DNA of 64,000 nucleotides from SMWD01 sp002729875 (GTDB taxonomy: Bacteria; Pseudomonadota; Gammaproteobacteria; Steroidobacterales; GCA-2729495). The stretch covers positions 73,755-137,754 of the forward strand of contig DASCMH010000004.1 in NCBI GenBank assembly GCA_036010905.1, written 5' to 3'. The notes below the pieces were generated by a model. The model was not told where the DNA came from. It saw nothing but the letters and a program-made list of their open reading frames with translations, and searched no databases. Of the stretch, positions 52,911 through 61,355 are shown piece after piece (the first letter of the stretch is position 1; every line of letters begins with the position of its first letter). A program made the position numbers and the translations under genes.

Positions 52911-53873
52911 TTATCCGTGCCGTTGCACCTCGGGGATCACTTCCGCTGCAAGAATTTCCATCTGCTCGACAAAATCCCACAGCGGGTTCAGCACGATCAT
53001 GCGCGCACCACGGTCGATCACGTCGCAGAGACCCGCGGCCACACGTTCCGGACTGCCCCAGATACAGATATCGGCGACGAAGTCCGGATTACTCTTGATC
53101 ATCCACGGATAACGCGCCGCAAAGAACCGGTCGAGGCCGGCTTTTGCACGCTGTTGATCTTTATCGATACCGAGATAAACACGCTTGGATATCGGAAACG
53201 TGCTTGGATCTCTGCCCTCCTCGTCGAGATACCGGCGAATCTGTTCGACATGGTGACCGAAATGACTGGTCGTCGTCGGCCCGGCACCCATGTAGCCGTC
53301 GGCCATCCGAACAGCCCGGCGCAACGCATTCGGGTGTTGGCCGCCAAACCACAACGGCGGATGTGGCTGCTGGATCGGTTTGGGTTCCATCCCGGTGTTC
53401 TCAAGTGTATAGAATTCACCCGCAATATCTGTCTTGTCCTGTGTCCACAGACTCTTCATGATCGCGATGTTCTCGTTAAAGCGACGTAATGCTTCATCCG
53501 CCCTGGCACCGAAGATCTGAAAATAGTTGTCTCCGGCGAATATCGGCCCGAGACCGACGCCGAGAATCATGCGACCGTTACTCATATGGTCGAGCGTACT
53601 GATATTCTTGGCAAGTTGCGGTGCATTACGGATCGGCAGCACAATAACCGACACTCCGAGGCGCAACTTTGTAGTCACCGCCGCCGCATAACTCAACAGG
53701 CTGATAGATTCGAGCAACGGAACGTCGCCGGCAACCTGATCCTGCACCCATGCACTGTCGAAACCAAGTTGCTCGGCGCGCCGCAATACCGTACACACGA
53801 GTTGCATATCGACCCGGCCATCAAGAAAGACCTGTGGAATCGGGATACCAAATGTCAGTGGAACAGCCGGCAT
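52911..53873 (-). CDS. Luciferase-like (LLM class) oxidoreductase, probably F420-dependent
   Basis: TIM-barrel flavin/F420 oxidoreductase of 320 residues. Family segments are FGIPIPQVFLDG at the N terminus, AEQLGFDSAWVQDQ, TKLRLGVSVIVLPIRNAPQ, LDHMSNGRMILGVGLG, HPPLWFGGQHPNALRR and GSPERVAAGLCDVID. LLM enzymes use FMN or F420; the F420 operon 2 kb away makes F420 likely here. Substrate cannot be told. It follows a second LLM gene by 15 bases on the same strand, so they share a transcript. ATG 53873 is used. Confidence 0.82.
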   Translation of the reverse strand: MPAVPLTFGIPIPQVFLDGRVDMQLVCTVLRRAEQLGFDSAWVQDQVAGDVPLLESISLLSYAAAVTTKLRLGVSVIVLPIRNAPQLAKNISTLDHMSNGRMILGVGLGPIFAGDNYFQIFGARADEALRRFNENIAIMKSLWTQDKTDIAGEFYTLENTGMEPKPIQQPHPPLWFGGQHPNALRRAVRMADGYMGAGPTTTSHFGHHVEQIRRYLDEEGRDPSTFPISKRVYLGIDKDQQRAKAGLDRFFAARYPWMIKSNPDFVADICIWGSPERVAAGLCDVIDRGARMIVLNPLWDFVEQMEILAAEVIPEVQRHG

Positions 53874-53888
53874 ATCAGCCCACTCGCA

Positions 53889-54929
53889 TCAAAGCAGTTC
53901 TTCGGCCAACAGACGCAATGCGTCAATTGTTGCACCACCAACCAGCATCGAACCGACATGCCCGCGGCTGCCGGCTTCTTTCCAGACCTTGAGACGTTCA
54001 CGAATCCGTTCAGCCGGACCAACCAGCGCACAATCGTCGACCAGCTGATCAGGTACCGCCTGCGCCGCCTCAACCTTCTTCCCGGTTAGATAAAGCTGCT
54101 GGATTTGCCGGGCCTCGGCTGCGTAACCCATGCGCGATGCATAGTCATTGTAGAAGTTGTGCCCGGGTGGCCCCATGCCGCCGATGTAGAGTGCAAGATG
54201 AGCCTTAACATCGGTTCGGCACTCAGCGAGGTCGTCACCGATGACGATGCTGACCATCGGCGCGACATCAAAATCGGCCAGGGTCTTTTCACCACCCGCG
54301 AGTGCCAGGCCTTCTTCGATAAACGGCCCGAGCAAATCAAAACGCTGCGGGTTCATCCAGATAGGAAATACACCATTCGCCACTTCACCGGCGCACCGCA
54401 GACCGGCAGGTGTGATCGCAGCAGTATAGATTGGAATCGGATGACTGGTATGCAAAATACTTTTTATCGGCCGGCCGACCCCCTTGGCATCCTTGCCACG
54501 ATAAGGAATCTGGTAGTGATAGCCTTCATGTTCAAGTTTTTCCCGGCGGGAAAAAATTTTGCGCAGAATATCGACATATTCCCGTGTCCGGGTCAGCGGC
54601 CGACCATAAGCGACACCATGCCAGCCTTCTATCACACCGGGACCCGAAGGGCCTATACCGAGAATGAATCGCCCACCTGACATCTCGCTAAGGGTCATCG
54701 CAGACATTGCTGTACAGGTCGGTGTACGTGCCGGCATTTGCACAATTGCCGTTCCGACCTTGATCCGGGAAGTTTTGGCAAGAACCCACGCCGCAGTTGT
54801 CAACGCATCAGAACCGTAGGCTTCGGCAGTCCACACCGAATCAAAGCCGAGGCGCTCGGCTTCAAGAATCTGTTCCATGGGAATTTTGATCTGTGCCGGC
54901 GAATAACCGGCCATTAATCCCAGCTTCAT
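53889..54929 (-). CDS. Luciferase-like (LLM class) F420-dependent oxidoreductase
   Basis: Second TIM-barrel LLM protein, 346 residues, only distantly like its neighbour. Segments include AERLGFDSVWTAEAYGSD, SRIKVGTAIVQMPARTP, SEMSGGRFILGIGPSGPGV, and HPIPIYTAAITPAGLRCAGE. The pattern WTAEAYGSDALT together with the GPSGPGVIEGWHG loop is common in proteins classed as F420-dependent. The start is ATG 54929 (MKLGLMAGYSPAQ) because AGAGG lies eight bases before it; an ATG two codons earlier is too close to that site. Upstream lie about 330 bases without a confident gene. Confidence 0.83.
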   Translation of the reverse strand: MKLGLMAGYSPAQIKIPMEQILEAERLGFDSVWTAEAYGSDALTTAAWVLAKTSRIKVGTAIVQMPARTPTCTAMSAMTLSEMSGGRFILGIGPSGPGVIEGWHGVAYGRPLTRTREYVDILRKIFSRREKLEHEGYHYQIPYRGKDAKGVGRPIKSILHTSHPIPIYTAAITPAGLRCAGEVANGVFPIWMNPQRFDLLGPFIEEGLALAGGEKTLADFDVAPMVSIVIGDDLAECRTDVKAHLALYIGGMGPPGHNFYNDYASRMGYAAEARQIQQLYLTGKKVEAAQAVPDQLVDDCALVGPAERIRERLKVWKEAGSRGHVGSMLVGGATIDALRLLAEELL

Positions 54930-54986
54930 AACCATGACCTCTTAATTTTATTATCTGGCTGCAAATACAATACCGCCCAATAGTGT

Positions 54987-55166
54987 TCATGGTGAACGCA
55001 GCTGATAACTTGCGTCAACCGCCAGGTAAAAATTGATCAACCGGGGCGCGGTCTGATTCCGGATCATTGCCGCAGTGCCGCCCTTGCGAGCCTGGCGTAT
55101 TGCTTCCGGTTCGTTATCACCAGGTTGTAGCGCCTGCTTTAGTTCATCGCGTGATGCGCACAGCGT
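54987..55166 (-). pseudogene. Possible gene remnant or unstarted small ORF
   Basis: Within the 329-base gap (54930-55258) an open minus-strand frame of 59 codons has protein-like composition, for example SRDELKQALQPGDNEPEAI, ARKGGTAAMIRNQTAPR and LINFYLAVDASYQL. It has no ATG, GTG or TTG near its beginning; AGGAG sits just upstream of a CTG at 55163. A neighbouring frame continues upstream (LIDAGVKRCAHHAMN), which would fit one frameshift in a decayed gene. I do not recognise the family. The rest of the gap holds nothing I can support apart from presumed promoters. Confidence 0.25.
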
Positions 55167-55258
55167 TTAACTCCTGCGTCGATTAATGGATACGCTCTCA
55201 TTAACAGGTGCCGCCGTATGGCACTCAAAAGCCCGTCGATTACTGTTAATCTACAGCC

Positions 55259-56086
55259 ATGAATAACCCCATGAAAACAAGACGTTGGTTCTGCCACGCC
55301 ATAGCCACGACAGCGCTACCATTGCTGCCCTCACTTGGCGAGGCTGCCCGGGTCCACCGTACTCTGAACCTTGCTGCGCCCAAGGATGCACTGACGGCGA
55401 TGATCAAAATGCGTGGCAGCCTGCTGGCCGAAGACGTGCCGCACTGGTATTACGGCACTATCTATGCGGTTTTGCCGGGTCAGGCGCCCCTGCCGATGGT
55501 CAATTTTGAAGGTTCCGAAATTGACTACTACGAACGGCAAGCGGACGGCTCCTACCATGGCTATGCCGCTACAGCGAGCTTCTTCCGCGATACCGTAACC
55601 GGCAAGCTGATCGAAACGTTTGACAACCCGATTACCGGGGAACGCAATACAGTACGTCCGAATACGATCTCGGTCAGAGCCCACTATATCTATACGATTA
55701 ATGGCTATAAACGCTCCGATGATCCACGCCCGATTGACGCTGCCGCCAGCATTGCCGACCGACTGCACTGGCGGGAGATGAATGACGATATCTGGATGAC
55801 GACACGACGAGCCTATCCGGAAGGTGTTGCAATGGGTGAACACCAACTCATCCGTGGGTCACTGGCAGAACTGCATGACCCGGACACGGTAAAGGTCTAC
55901 ACAACGGCAGCCCCGACCTTTATCGCACCCTGGTTGGGTTGGATGAATATGCGCGACCACCCCGGTCATACCGTCTGGACCGGACCGGCAAAAAAACTTG
56001 ACCGTGTCGAAGACTATCCGCGTGAATTGCTTGCTCTGATGGAAAAAAACTTCCCGGAAAAACTTACCGCAAAGCCACAATTGTGA
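55259..56086 (+). CDS. DUF1838 family protein with twin-arginine-type leader
   Basis: Exported protein of 275 residues matching the DUF1838 family, whose function is not established. The leader TRRWFCHAIATTALPLLP has a twin-arginine followed by a hydrophobic stretch, so folded export is likely. The body shows the family pattern: WYYGTIYAVLPGQAPLP, FEGSEIDYYERQADGSYHGY, ETFDNPITGERN, the Trp-rich WREMNDDIWMTTRRA, and PWLGWMNMRDHPGHTVWTGP near the C terminus. The dense aromatic and His residues suggest a ligand or metal pocket. It is convergent with a PQQ dehydrogenase gene, and a second DUF1838 gene lies 5 kb away behind another PQQ dehydrogenase, so the two families appear to work together. 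Confidence 0.8.
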   Translation: MNNPMKTRRWFCHAIATTALPLLPSLGEAARVHRTLNLAAPKDALTAMIKMRGSLLAEDVPHWYYGTIYAVLPGQAPLPMVNFEGSEIDYYERQADGSYHGYAATASFFRDTVTGKLIETFDNPITGERNTVRPNTISVRAHYIYTINGYKRSDDPRPIDAAASIADRLHWREMNDDIWMTTRRAYPEGVAMGEHQLIRGSLAELHDPDTVKVYTTAAPTFIAPWLGWMNMRDHPGHTVWTGPAKKLDRVEDYPRELLALMEKNFPEKLTAKPQL

Positions 56087-56107
56087 CTTAACAACGGAAT
56101 GTGGCTG

Positions 56108-58099
56108 TTACTGCGCCTCAGGCAGGGCATAGGCCAACAGGTAATCATTCACACCGTGAGCGTAATACCAGCTGTGCCCACCTGCCGCGATCACGACAAA
56201 TTGCCTGCCGCCGGCCTCGTAGGTCATGGGTGTCGCCATCGCTGAGGTCGGCATTATGTCCTGCCAGAGTTCCTCACCGGTGTCGATATCGAACGCACGA
56301 AACCGCGAGTCAGCCGTCGCACCGATGAAGATCAGGCTACCGGCGGTGACGATCGGACCACCGGCCGACGGCACGCCCCAATTCAGCGGAGGGATTATGG
56401 GTACGGGGATCGGTAACATCTTGTCCAGCACGCCGAAGGGAACCTTCCATTTGATTTCGCCGACCGACATATCCACCGCCACGAGCTGGTTCCACGGCGG
56501 TGCCGTGCATGGCGAGGGAATAAACGGCGACATCAGCGGCCCCTGTTCGACCGCGTACGGCGTACCGCCGATATAGCCCGGCACCTGCATCGGCGCACCG
56601 GCCTGTGGCAACTTCGCTGTTTCCGGATTGACCTCCTCGTTCGGTACCAACCGGAAGAAATAAGGGATCTGCGACACCGGCGTGATCAGCATGTTGCGTT
56701 GCGGATCAAAGGCGCCGCCACCCCAGTTGCTGCCGCCGCCGACCTGCGGATACATGATCGTGCCCTGGGTCGTCGGGGGTTCATACATCGGCCCCCAGCG
56801 CAGCGCCTCGATCTTCTTGCGGCATAAAGAACGATCAAACGCCGTGAATCCCCATGCATCGTCCGGCGTAATGCCCATCCGGACGAGCGGCGGGGGCTTG
56901 ACCGTAAACGGCTGGGTCGGTGACAACTGCTCCCCGGGAATGCCGTCGGTCGATACAGGCCGCTCCTCGATCGGAAACAGCGGTTCACCCGTTTCACGAT
57001 GAAACGTAAACGCCATGGCGGATTTGCTCAGTTGGATGACGGCCGGAATCAATTCGCCGTCACGACGTATATCGGCAACAATCGGTGGCGACGCCATGTC
57101 ACGATCCCAAACATCGTGATGCACGATCTGGAAATGCCAGACCACTTTGCCGGTCGAACCACGCAGAGCGACAATCGAATTAGCATAGCGATTGTCACCG
57201 GGACGATGCACGCCCCAGAAATTTGGCGCCGGACTCGCCGTCGGCAGGAACAACAAGTCCCGCTCACTGTCGGTCGACATGATCGTCCAGACATTCGCGC
57301 CACCAACATTCTGTGGTGTCGCATCGAGCCCCTTGGCGGCGACGCGCACAAGCGGATCAAACGTCCAACGCAGTTCCCCGTTTCGTGCATCAAAACCGCG
57401 GATGGCACCATTAACCGAGTTTGCGCTCTTGAATTTGTTCGCGGTCGTCGTAACGACGACCACGCCGTTGATCACGGCCGCCGGAGACAGTAACTGCGTA
57501 CCGATGACGCCTTCTGCCGGTTCCATCTCCTCAATGAACGGGCGAACGTCGACGACTCCGCCGGCGCCGAACCCGGGACATAACTTCCCGTCACGCGCAT
57601 CGATCGCCAACAGGCTCAGATCCGGGAGCGGCAGGAACAGCCTGGTCGCGCAACTTGCATCCACTGCAGCCTCGGGATCGCGCCACTGACTCAGCCCCCG
57701 GCATTTAAACCGGCCTGCATAAGGCACCTTCCTGAACTTGGGTTCGAACACCCAGCGTTCCACACCGGTTTGTGGCTCCAGCGCAATAACCTTGGTAAAA
57801 GGTGTGCAGACAATCAGATGACCGCCCGCTTCCTCGGGTAATAATATTGGTGTCGCCTGGAAATCGATAAACATCTTAAGCTTCGGATTCTCTTCGACCG
57901 CACCGGTGCGATAAGTCCAGGCAAGCTCGAGGTCACCGACATTATTGCGGTTGATTTGATCCAGCGCAGAAAAGCGACCGCCACCCTCATCACCACCATA
58001 ATGCATCCAGGTTTGTGCCACCGCATTCGAAACAGCAAGCAGCAGCACAATATAAACGAGCGGAAACGAAAGAACTCGATTTAACCAAAACATAAACAT
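56108..58099 (-). CDS. Periplasmic PQQ-dependent dehydrogenase (glucose/quinate-type propeller), 1
   Basis: Quinoprotein of about 663 residues with a signal peptide or anchor (VYIVLLLAVSNAVAQTW) in place of the five-helix membrane domain of glucose dehydrogenase. The propeller W-motifs start at WMHYGGDEGGGRFSALDQI and VGDLELAWTYRTGA. Further segments are KVIALEPQTGVERWVFEP, GVHRPGDNRYANSIVALRG, VVWHFQIVHHDVWDRD, and at the C terminus AFDIDTGEELWQDI, MPTSAMATPMTYEAGGRQ. It should oxidise an alcohol or sugar in the periplasm and pass electrons to quinone or cytochrome. About 60% of its pattern is repeated in the dehydrogenase at 59185 (visual estimate). ATG 58099 is preferred; a TTG at 58123 is possible. 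Confidence 0.88.
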   Translation of the reverse strand: MFMFWLNRVLSFPLVYIVLLLAVSNAVAQTWMHYGGDEGGGRFSALDQINRNNVGDLELAWTYRTGAVEENPKLKMFIDFQATPILLPEEAGGHLIVCTPFTKVIALEPQTGVERWVFEPKFRKVPYAGRFKCRGLSQWRDPEAAVDASCATRLFLPLPDLSLLAIDARDGKLCPGFGAGGVVDVRPFIEEMEPAEGVIGTQLLSPAAVINGVVVVTTTANKFKSANSVNGAIRGFDARNGELRWTFDPLVRVAAKGLDATPQNVGGANVWTIMSTDSERDLLFLPTASPAPNFWGVHRPGDNRYANSIVALRGSTGKVVWHFQIVHHDVWDRDMASPPIVADIRRDGELIPAVIQLSKSAMAFTFHRETGEPLFPIEERPVSTDGIPGEQLSPTQPFTVKPPPLVRMGITPDDAWGFTAFDRSLCRKKIEALRWGPMYEPPTTQGTIMYPQVGGGSNWGGGAFDPQRNMLITPVSQIPYFFRLVPNEEVNPETAKLPQAGAPMQVPGYIGGTPYAVEQGPLMSPFIPSPCTAPPWNQLVAVDMSVGEIKWKVPFGVLDKMLPIPVPIIPPLNWGVPSAGGPIVTAGSLIFIGATADSRFRAFDIDTGEELWQDIMPTSAMATPMTYEAGGRQFVVIAAGGHSWYYAHGVNDYLLAYALPEAQ

Positions 58100-58277
58100 C
58101 AGATCCCAATTAAAGCAGATCAAACAGTAGCAAAACGACCAAAATTCGCCAATCCCGACTATATCTGTTACTTGGCGGACCCAGTCTAAAGCAGAAAATA
58201 CTTTGTTTTAAAAGGTTTTTTTAGTCATCAGCAACGATTACACCAACTAACCGAAGATTGGACATTGCACCACATAA

Positions 58278-58501
58278 AGCCCGAAAGGGCTGCGCAGACA
58301 GGCCGGTGAAGTTGACCCCCATTGTAGTGGTCGTATACTCCAACACGTATAAGGGCTTCACCGATCTGGGCATGGTGCTGCCCTAGGCTATTGAAATACA
58401 ATAATGCCAGGCCGCGACAAGGGATATGCGGCGAGAATTGCGCCCCAGAATTATGGTGACCGTCCGGACTTCCGCCTGTAGTCAGGCGAATAAAGACCGG
58501 A
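58278..58501 (+). ncRNA. Highly structured RNA, HEARO/omega-RNA-like or structured 5' leader
   Basis: In the 423-base gap 58100-58522, about 224 bases fold by eye into consecutive helices. They are AGCCC-GAAA-GGGCT (58278-58291); GGTGAAG (58305-58311) with CTTCACC (58356-58362), enclosing TATAC/GTATA; GGGCA/TGCCC (58368-58383); TATTG/CAATA (58389-58403); GCCGC/GCGGC (58411-58432); and TCCGG (58463-58467) with CCGGA (58497-58501), enclosing CGCCTG-TAGT-CAGGCG. It stops seven bases before the ribosome-binding site of the barrel-protein gene. The architecture, ending in a stem around a hairpin followed by GAAGGAG, recalls HEARO/IscB omega RNAs, but no IscB or TnpB gene is present. No protein-coding reading is convincing on either strand. 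Confidence 0.5.
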
Positions 58502-58522
58502 GAATATGAAGGAGACTCTTCG

Positions 58523-59086
58523 ATGAAACGAATGATAACGACAGTAGCATTGCTGCTGCTGGTTGGCGTGGCCATGGCTGAAGACGAGCCGAAATTTTTT
58601 GTTGGTACAGCTGCGACTTTTTCTGACTATAAAGGTGATCCCAGCTATCCCATCGATGACTCCGGGCTCGGCATTCAGATTTATGCTCAGGCCCGTGCCA
58701 ATTCCTGGTTTGCCATTGAAGGCGGTTATTTCAGCACCGGTGAGTTCACACGAGACATAGACCCCGGTAATAACGGGACGGTTGATATCTCATTAACCGG
58801 CTTCAATATTGCTGCTGTTGGGTTTCTGCCGATCTTTCCAGATGCCGAGAACGACCTGGATCTTTTCGGCAAACTTGGTTTATATGATTTTGATATTGAC
58901 CGAACCTTCCAGGAAGGCAATTCCCAGATACCGAGTTCATTAGGCCATTCGACGGGTTTATATGCCGGGGTCGGCATCGTACTCAATATCAGCAGCAACA
59001 TCGGAATCCGCACCGAAGCCTTATACTATGATGTTGATAATGCTGATCTGTGGGCACTGAACATGGGTGTCCAGATCGGATTCTGA
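58523..59086 (+). CDS. Outer-membrane beta-barrel protein (OmpA-like porin fold)
   Basis: Exported protein of 187 residues with a clear signal peptide (ITTVALLLLVGVAMAED). The mature part is an eight-stranded-barrel-like sequence with alternating hydrophobic strands: FFVGTAATFSDYKG, SWFAIEGGYFSTGEF, DISLTGFNIAAVGFLPI, DLFGKLGLYDFDID, GLYAGVGIVLNISS, IGIRTEALYYDVDN. It ends in ALNMGVQIGF, with the terminal Phe typical of barrels recognised by the BAM machinery. GAAGGAG lies eight bases before ATG 58523. A structured RNA region lies directly upstream and may control it. Precise function is unknown; a small outer-membrane channel or surface protein is likely. Confidence 0.82.
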   Translation: MKRMITTVALLLLVGVAMAEDEPKFFVGTAATFSDYKGDPSYPIDDSGLGIQIYAQARANSWFAIEGGYFSTGEFTRDIDPGNNGTVDISLTGFNIAAVGFLPIFPDAENDLDLFGKLGLYDFDIDRTFQEGNSQIPSSLGHSTGLYAGVGIVLNISSNIGIRTEALYYDVDNADLWALNMGVQIGF

Positions 59087-59184
59087 TCTGCTTTTGTTGA
59101 GCGCGGGCATATCTGACAGCTACCGAACCCGCTGACATCAAACCGAGCACGCAAAGTTCTTGGCGACAGGCGGTCGGTTCTTTT

Positions 59185-61179
59185 ATGCCGTACCGAATCA
59201 CAATCTGGTTGTGGCTGGTTAGCACACTTTTTTCCGGATCATCAGGACATGCATCGGACTGGCTGTACTATGGCGGCACCCAGGGCGGCACGCATCATTC
59301 TTCTCTGCAACAGATCAGCCGCGACAATGTTGGTGACCTGGAACTGGCCTGGTCTTATCGCACCGGGGCGCTGAAGCGGCACCCCGAGATCAGTCCCAAA
59401 GGCGCAGCGAGCTTCCATGTCACACCGATCCTGCTGCCTGAGCAAGCCGGTCAATCACTGGTATTCTGCACTCCGTTCAATCGTATCATTGCGCTAGACC
59501 CCACCAACGGTGATGAACGATGGACATTTACACCCGATATCGAATTTCCCGCCTTCGGCAGCCGCTTTAATTGCCGCGGCATTGCTTACTGGCAAGATAC
59601 AGGCGCGGCAGATATTGCCTGCAAACATCGTCTGTTCATGAGCACCTTCGACCTGCAGGTCTACGCAGTCGATACAAAGACCGGCAAGACCTGTGAGAAT
59701 TTTGGCGCCAACGGCGCGGTCGATGTCTGGCACCTGGTCGAGGCCGAAGCGGAGGAAAAGGCAAAATTAACCGGCAGACCGGCGGATCTGCGTCCCGGCG
59801 ACATACAGTTCTCGGCTCCCCCGGCGGTGGTCGGTGATGTCGTCGTCGTCGGCAACTCGAATAACACGAAATCAAAACGTATCGACGGGCCGAACGGCGT
59901 TGTGCGGGGTTTCGATGCACGCACCGGCGAACTTGTATGGTCATTCGACCCGGTTCCCCGTAATCCGGATGATCCGCAAGCACAGAACTGGACCGCGGAG
60001 GCTCTGGGTTTTACCGGTGCGGCAAATGCCTGGAGCATCCTGTCGGTCGATGAACAACGCGATCTCGTGTTCCTGCCAACCGCAAGCGCATCACCGGATT
60101 ACAATGGGGAGAAGCGTCCCGGCGACAACCGCTATGCAAATTCGGTTGTCGCGCTGCATGGTTCGACCGGCGAAGTCGCCTGGCATTATCAGATCGTGCA
60201 CCACGATGTCTGGGATCTGGACATACCTGCACAACCGATCCTGACCGAACTGCGCAAGGACGGCATCGACATCCCGGTTGTCGTGCAACTGACCAAGCAG
60301 GGCATGACCTTCATTCTGCATCGTGAAACCGGCGTACCGATTTTTGACATCGAGGAACGGCTCGTACCACAGAACGGCATTCCGGGCGACCAACTGTCAC
60401 CGACCCAGCCCTATCCGACGTTCCCACCGCCGCTGGTGCCGATGGAATTATCCGCCGCCGACGCATGGGGGTTCACAATCCTGGACCACGGTTATTGCCG
60501 GGACTGGCTTGAGCGCAGCCGGACCGATCATTTCTATGCGCCACCGTCCCCCGAGGGTACGGCCAATTTTCCCGGTATGAGCGTCAACAACTGGGGCGGC
60601 GGCGCGATTACGCCGAACGACCTGATGATCGTACCGATCAATCGCGCCGGCATCGTGCGCACCCTGAAGTCGATTCACGATATCGAACCGGAGCTACTAA
60701 ACCAGCCGATGGCCGGCCTGATGGGTACGCTCGGCCACCTCAAGGGCTCGGACTATGCGCAAAGTCTCGTCCCCTTGCTGTCAAAGATGATGTCCCCCTG
60801 CACGGCTCCGCCCTGGGGCGAACTCGCGGCGATCGACCTGCGTACCGGCAAGACGCGCTGGCGCCAGCCCCTCGGCCTGCTCGACAAGCTGATCCCGCTG
60901 CCGATCCCATTGAACTGGGGCACACCAAATTCGGGCGGGCCGATCTCGACCGCCGGCGGACTCGTCTTCATCGGCGCAACCGCCGATGAACGTTTCCGCG
61001 CTTTTGACATCGACACCGGCGAACAACTCTGGGAGACGATGACGCCCACAGCTGCAATGGCAACCCCGATGACCTACGAAGTCGATGGCAAGCAATACGT
61101 TGTCATTGCTGCCGGCGGGCATATGTGGCTGTACGGCATGAAAACAGGCGATTACCTGGTCGCCTATGCCCTGCCCTGA
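59185..61179 (+). CDS. Periplasmic PQQ-dependent dehydrogenase (glucose/quinate-type propeller), 2
   Basis: Second quinoprotein of 664 residues, with signal peptide (IWLWLVSTLFSGSSGHAS) and the same propeller plan: WLYYGGTQGGTHHSSLQQI, VGDLELAWSYRTGALKRHP, RIIALDPTNGDERWTF, KRPGDNRYANSVVALHG, VAWHYQIVHHDVWDLD, AFDIDTGEQLWETM and AMATPMTYEVDGKQYVVIA. It is a paralog of the dehydrogenase at 56108 and, like it, lacks the membrane-helix domain of glucose dehydrogenase. A DUF1838 gene and an MFS carrier follow on the same strand. The substrate may be a sugar, cyclitol or alcohol; the sequence does not decide. PQQ-synthesis genes are not in the window. Confidence 0.9.
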   Translation: MPYRITIWLWLVSTLFSGSSGHASDWLYYGGTQGGTHHSSLQQISRDNVGDLELAWSYRTGALKRHPEISPKGAASFHVTPILLPEQAGQSLVFCTPFNRIIALDPTNGDERWTFTPDIEFPAFGSRFNCRGIAYWQDTGAADIACKHRLFMSTFDLQVYAVDTKTGKTCENFGANGAVDVWHLVEAEAEEKAKLTGRPADLRPGDIQFSAPPAVVGDVVVVGNSNNTKSKRIDGPNGVVRGFDARTGELVWSFDPVPRNPDDPQAQNWTAEALGFTGAANAWSILSVDEQRDLVFLPTASASPDYNGEKRPGDNRYANSVVALHGSTGEVAWHYQIVHHDVWDLDIPAQPILTELRKDGIDIPVVVQLTKQGMTFILHRETGVPIFDIEERLVPQNGIPGDQLSPTQPYPTFPPPLVPMELSAADAWGFTILDHGYCRDWLERSRTDHFYAPPSPEGTANFPGMSVNNWGGGAITPNDLMIVPINRAGIVRTLKSIHDIEPELLNQPMAGLMGTLGHLKGSDYAQSLVPLLSKMMSPCTAPPWGELAAIDLRTGKTRWRQPLGLLDKLIPLPIPLNWGTPNSGGPISTAGGLVFIGATADERFRAFDIDTGEQLWETMTPTAAMATPMTYEVDGKQYVVIAAGGHMWLYGMKTGDYLVAYALP

Positions 61180-61355
61180 TCACGTTTCCGGCTGATCATC
61201 CCTCGGACCACCTATCGAACGCGGACGTGAGCAATCCGTCTGCCATATCCAGAGCCCCCGAACATCGGCTACACTCTGCGACCCAACTTATTGCAGACGA
61301 TGCACAAAATAATAATTGTCTCGGGAATTGTAAGAATCTCAAAGGAAAACCAAGA

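Noticed and set aside
58278..58501. A full IscB/TnpB-type element
   Set aside because: No HNH or RuvC nuclease frame and no transposon ends are visible; only the RNA-like part is present.
58228..58575. A 115-codon minus-strand frame across the structured RNA region
   Set aside because: It runs antisense through all the hairpins and into the start of the barrel gene, has low-complexity termini, and is better explained as a by-product of the structured RNA sequence.
61125..61355. A longer start for the second DUF1838 protein
   Set aside because: The extra 77 residues overlap the end of the PQQ dehydrogenase gene and lack family resemblance; ATG 61356 has a good ribosome-binding region.
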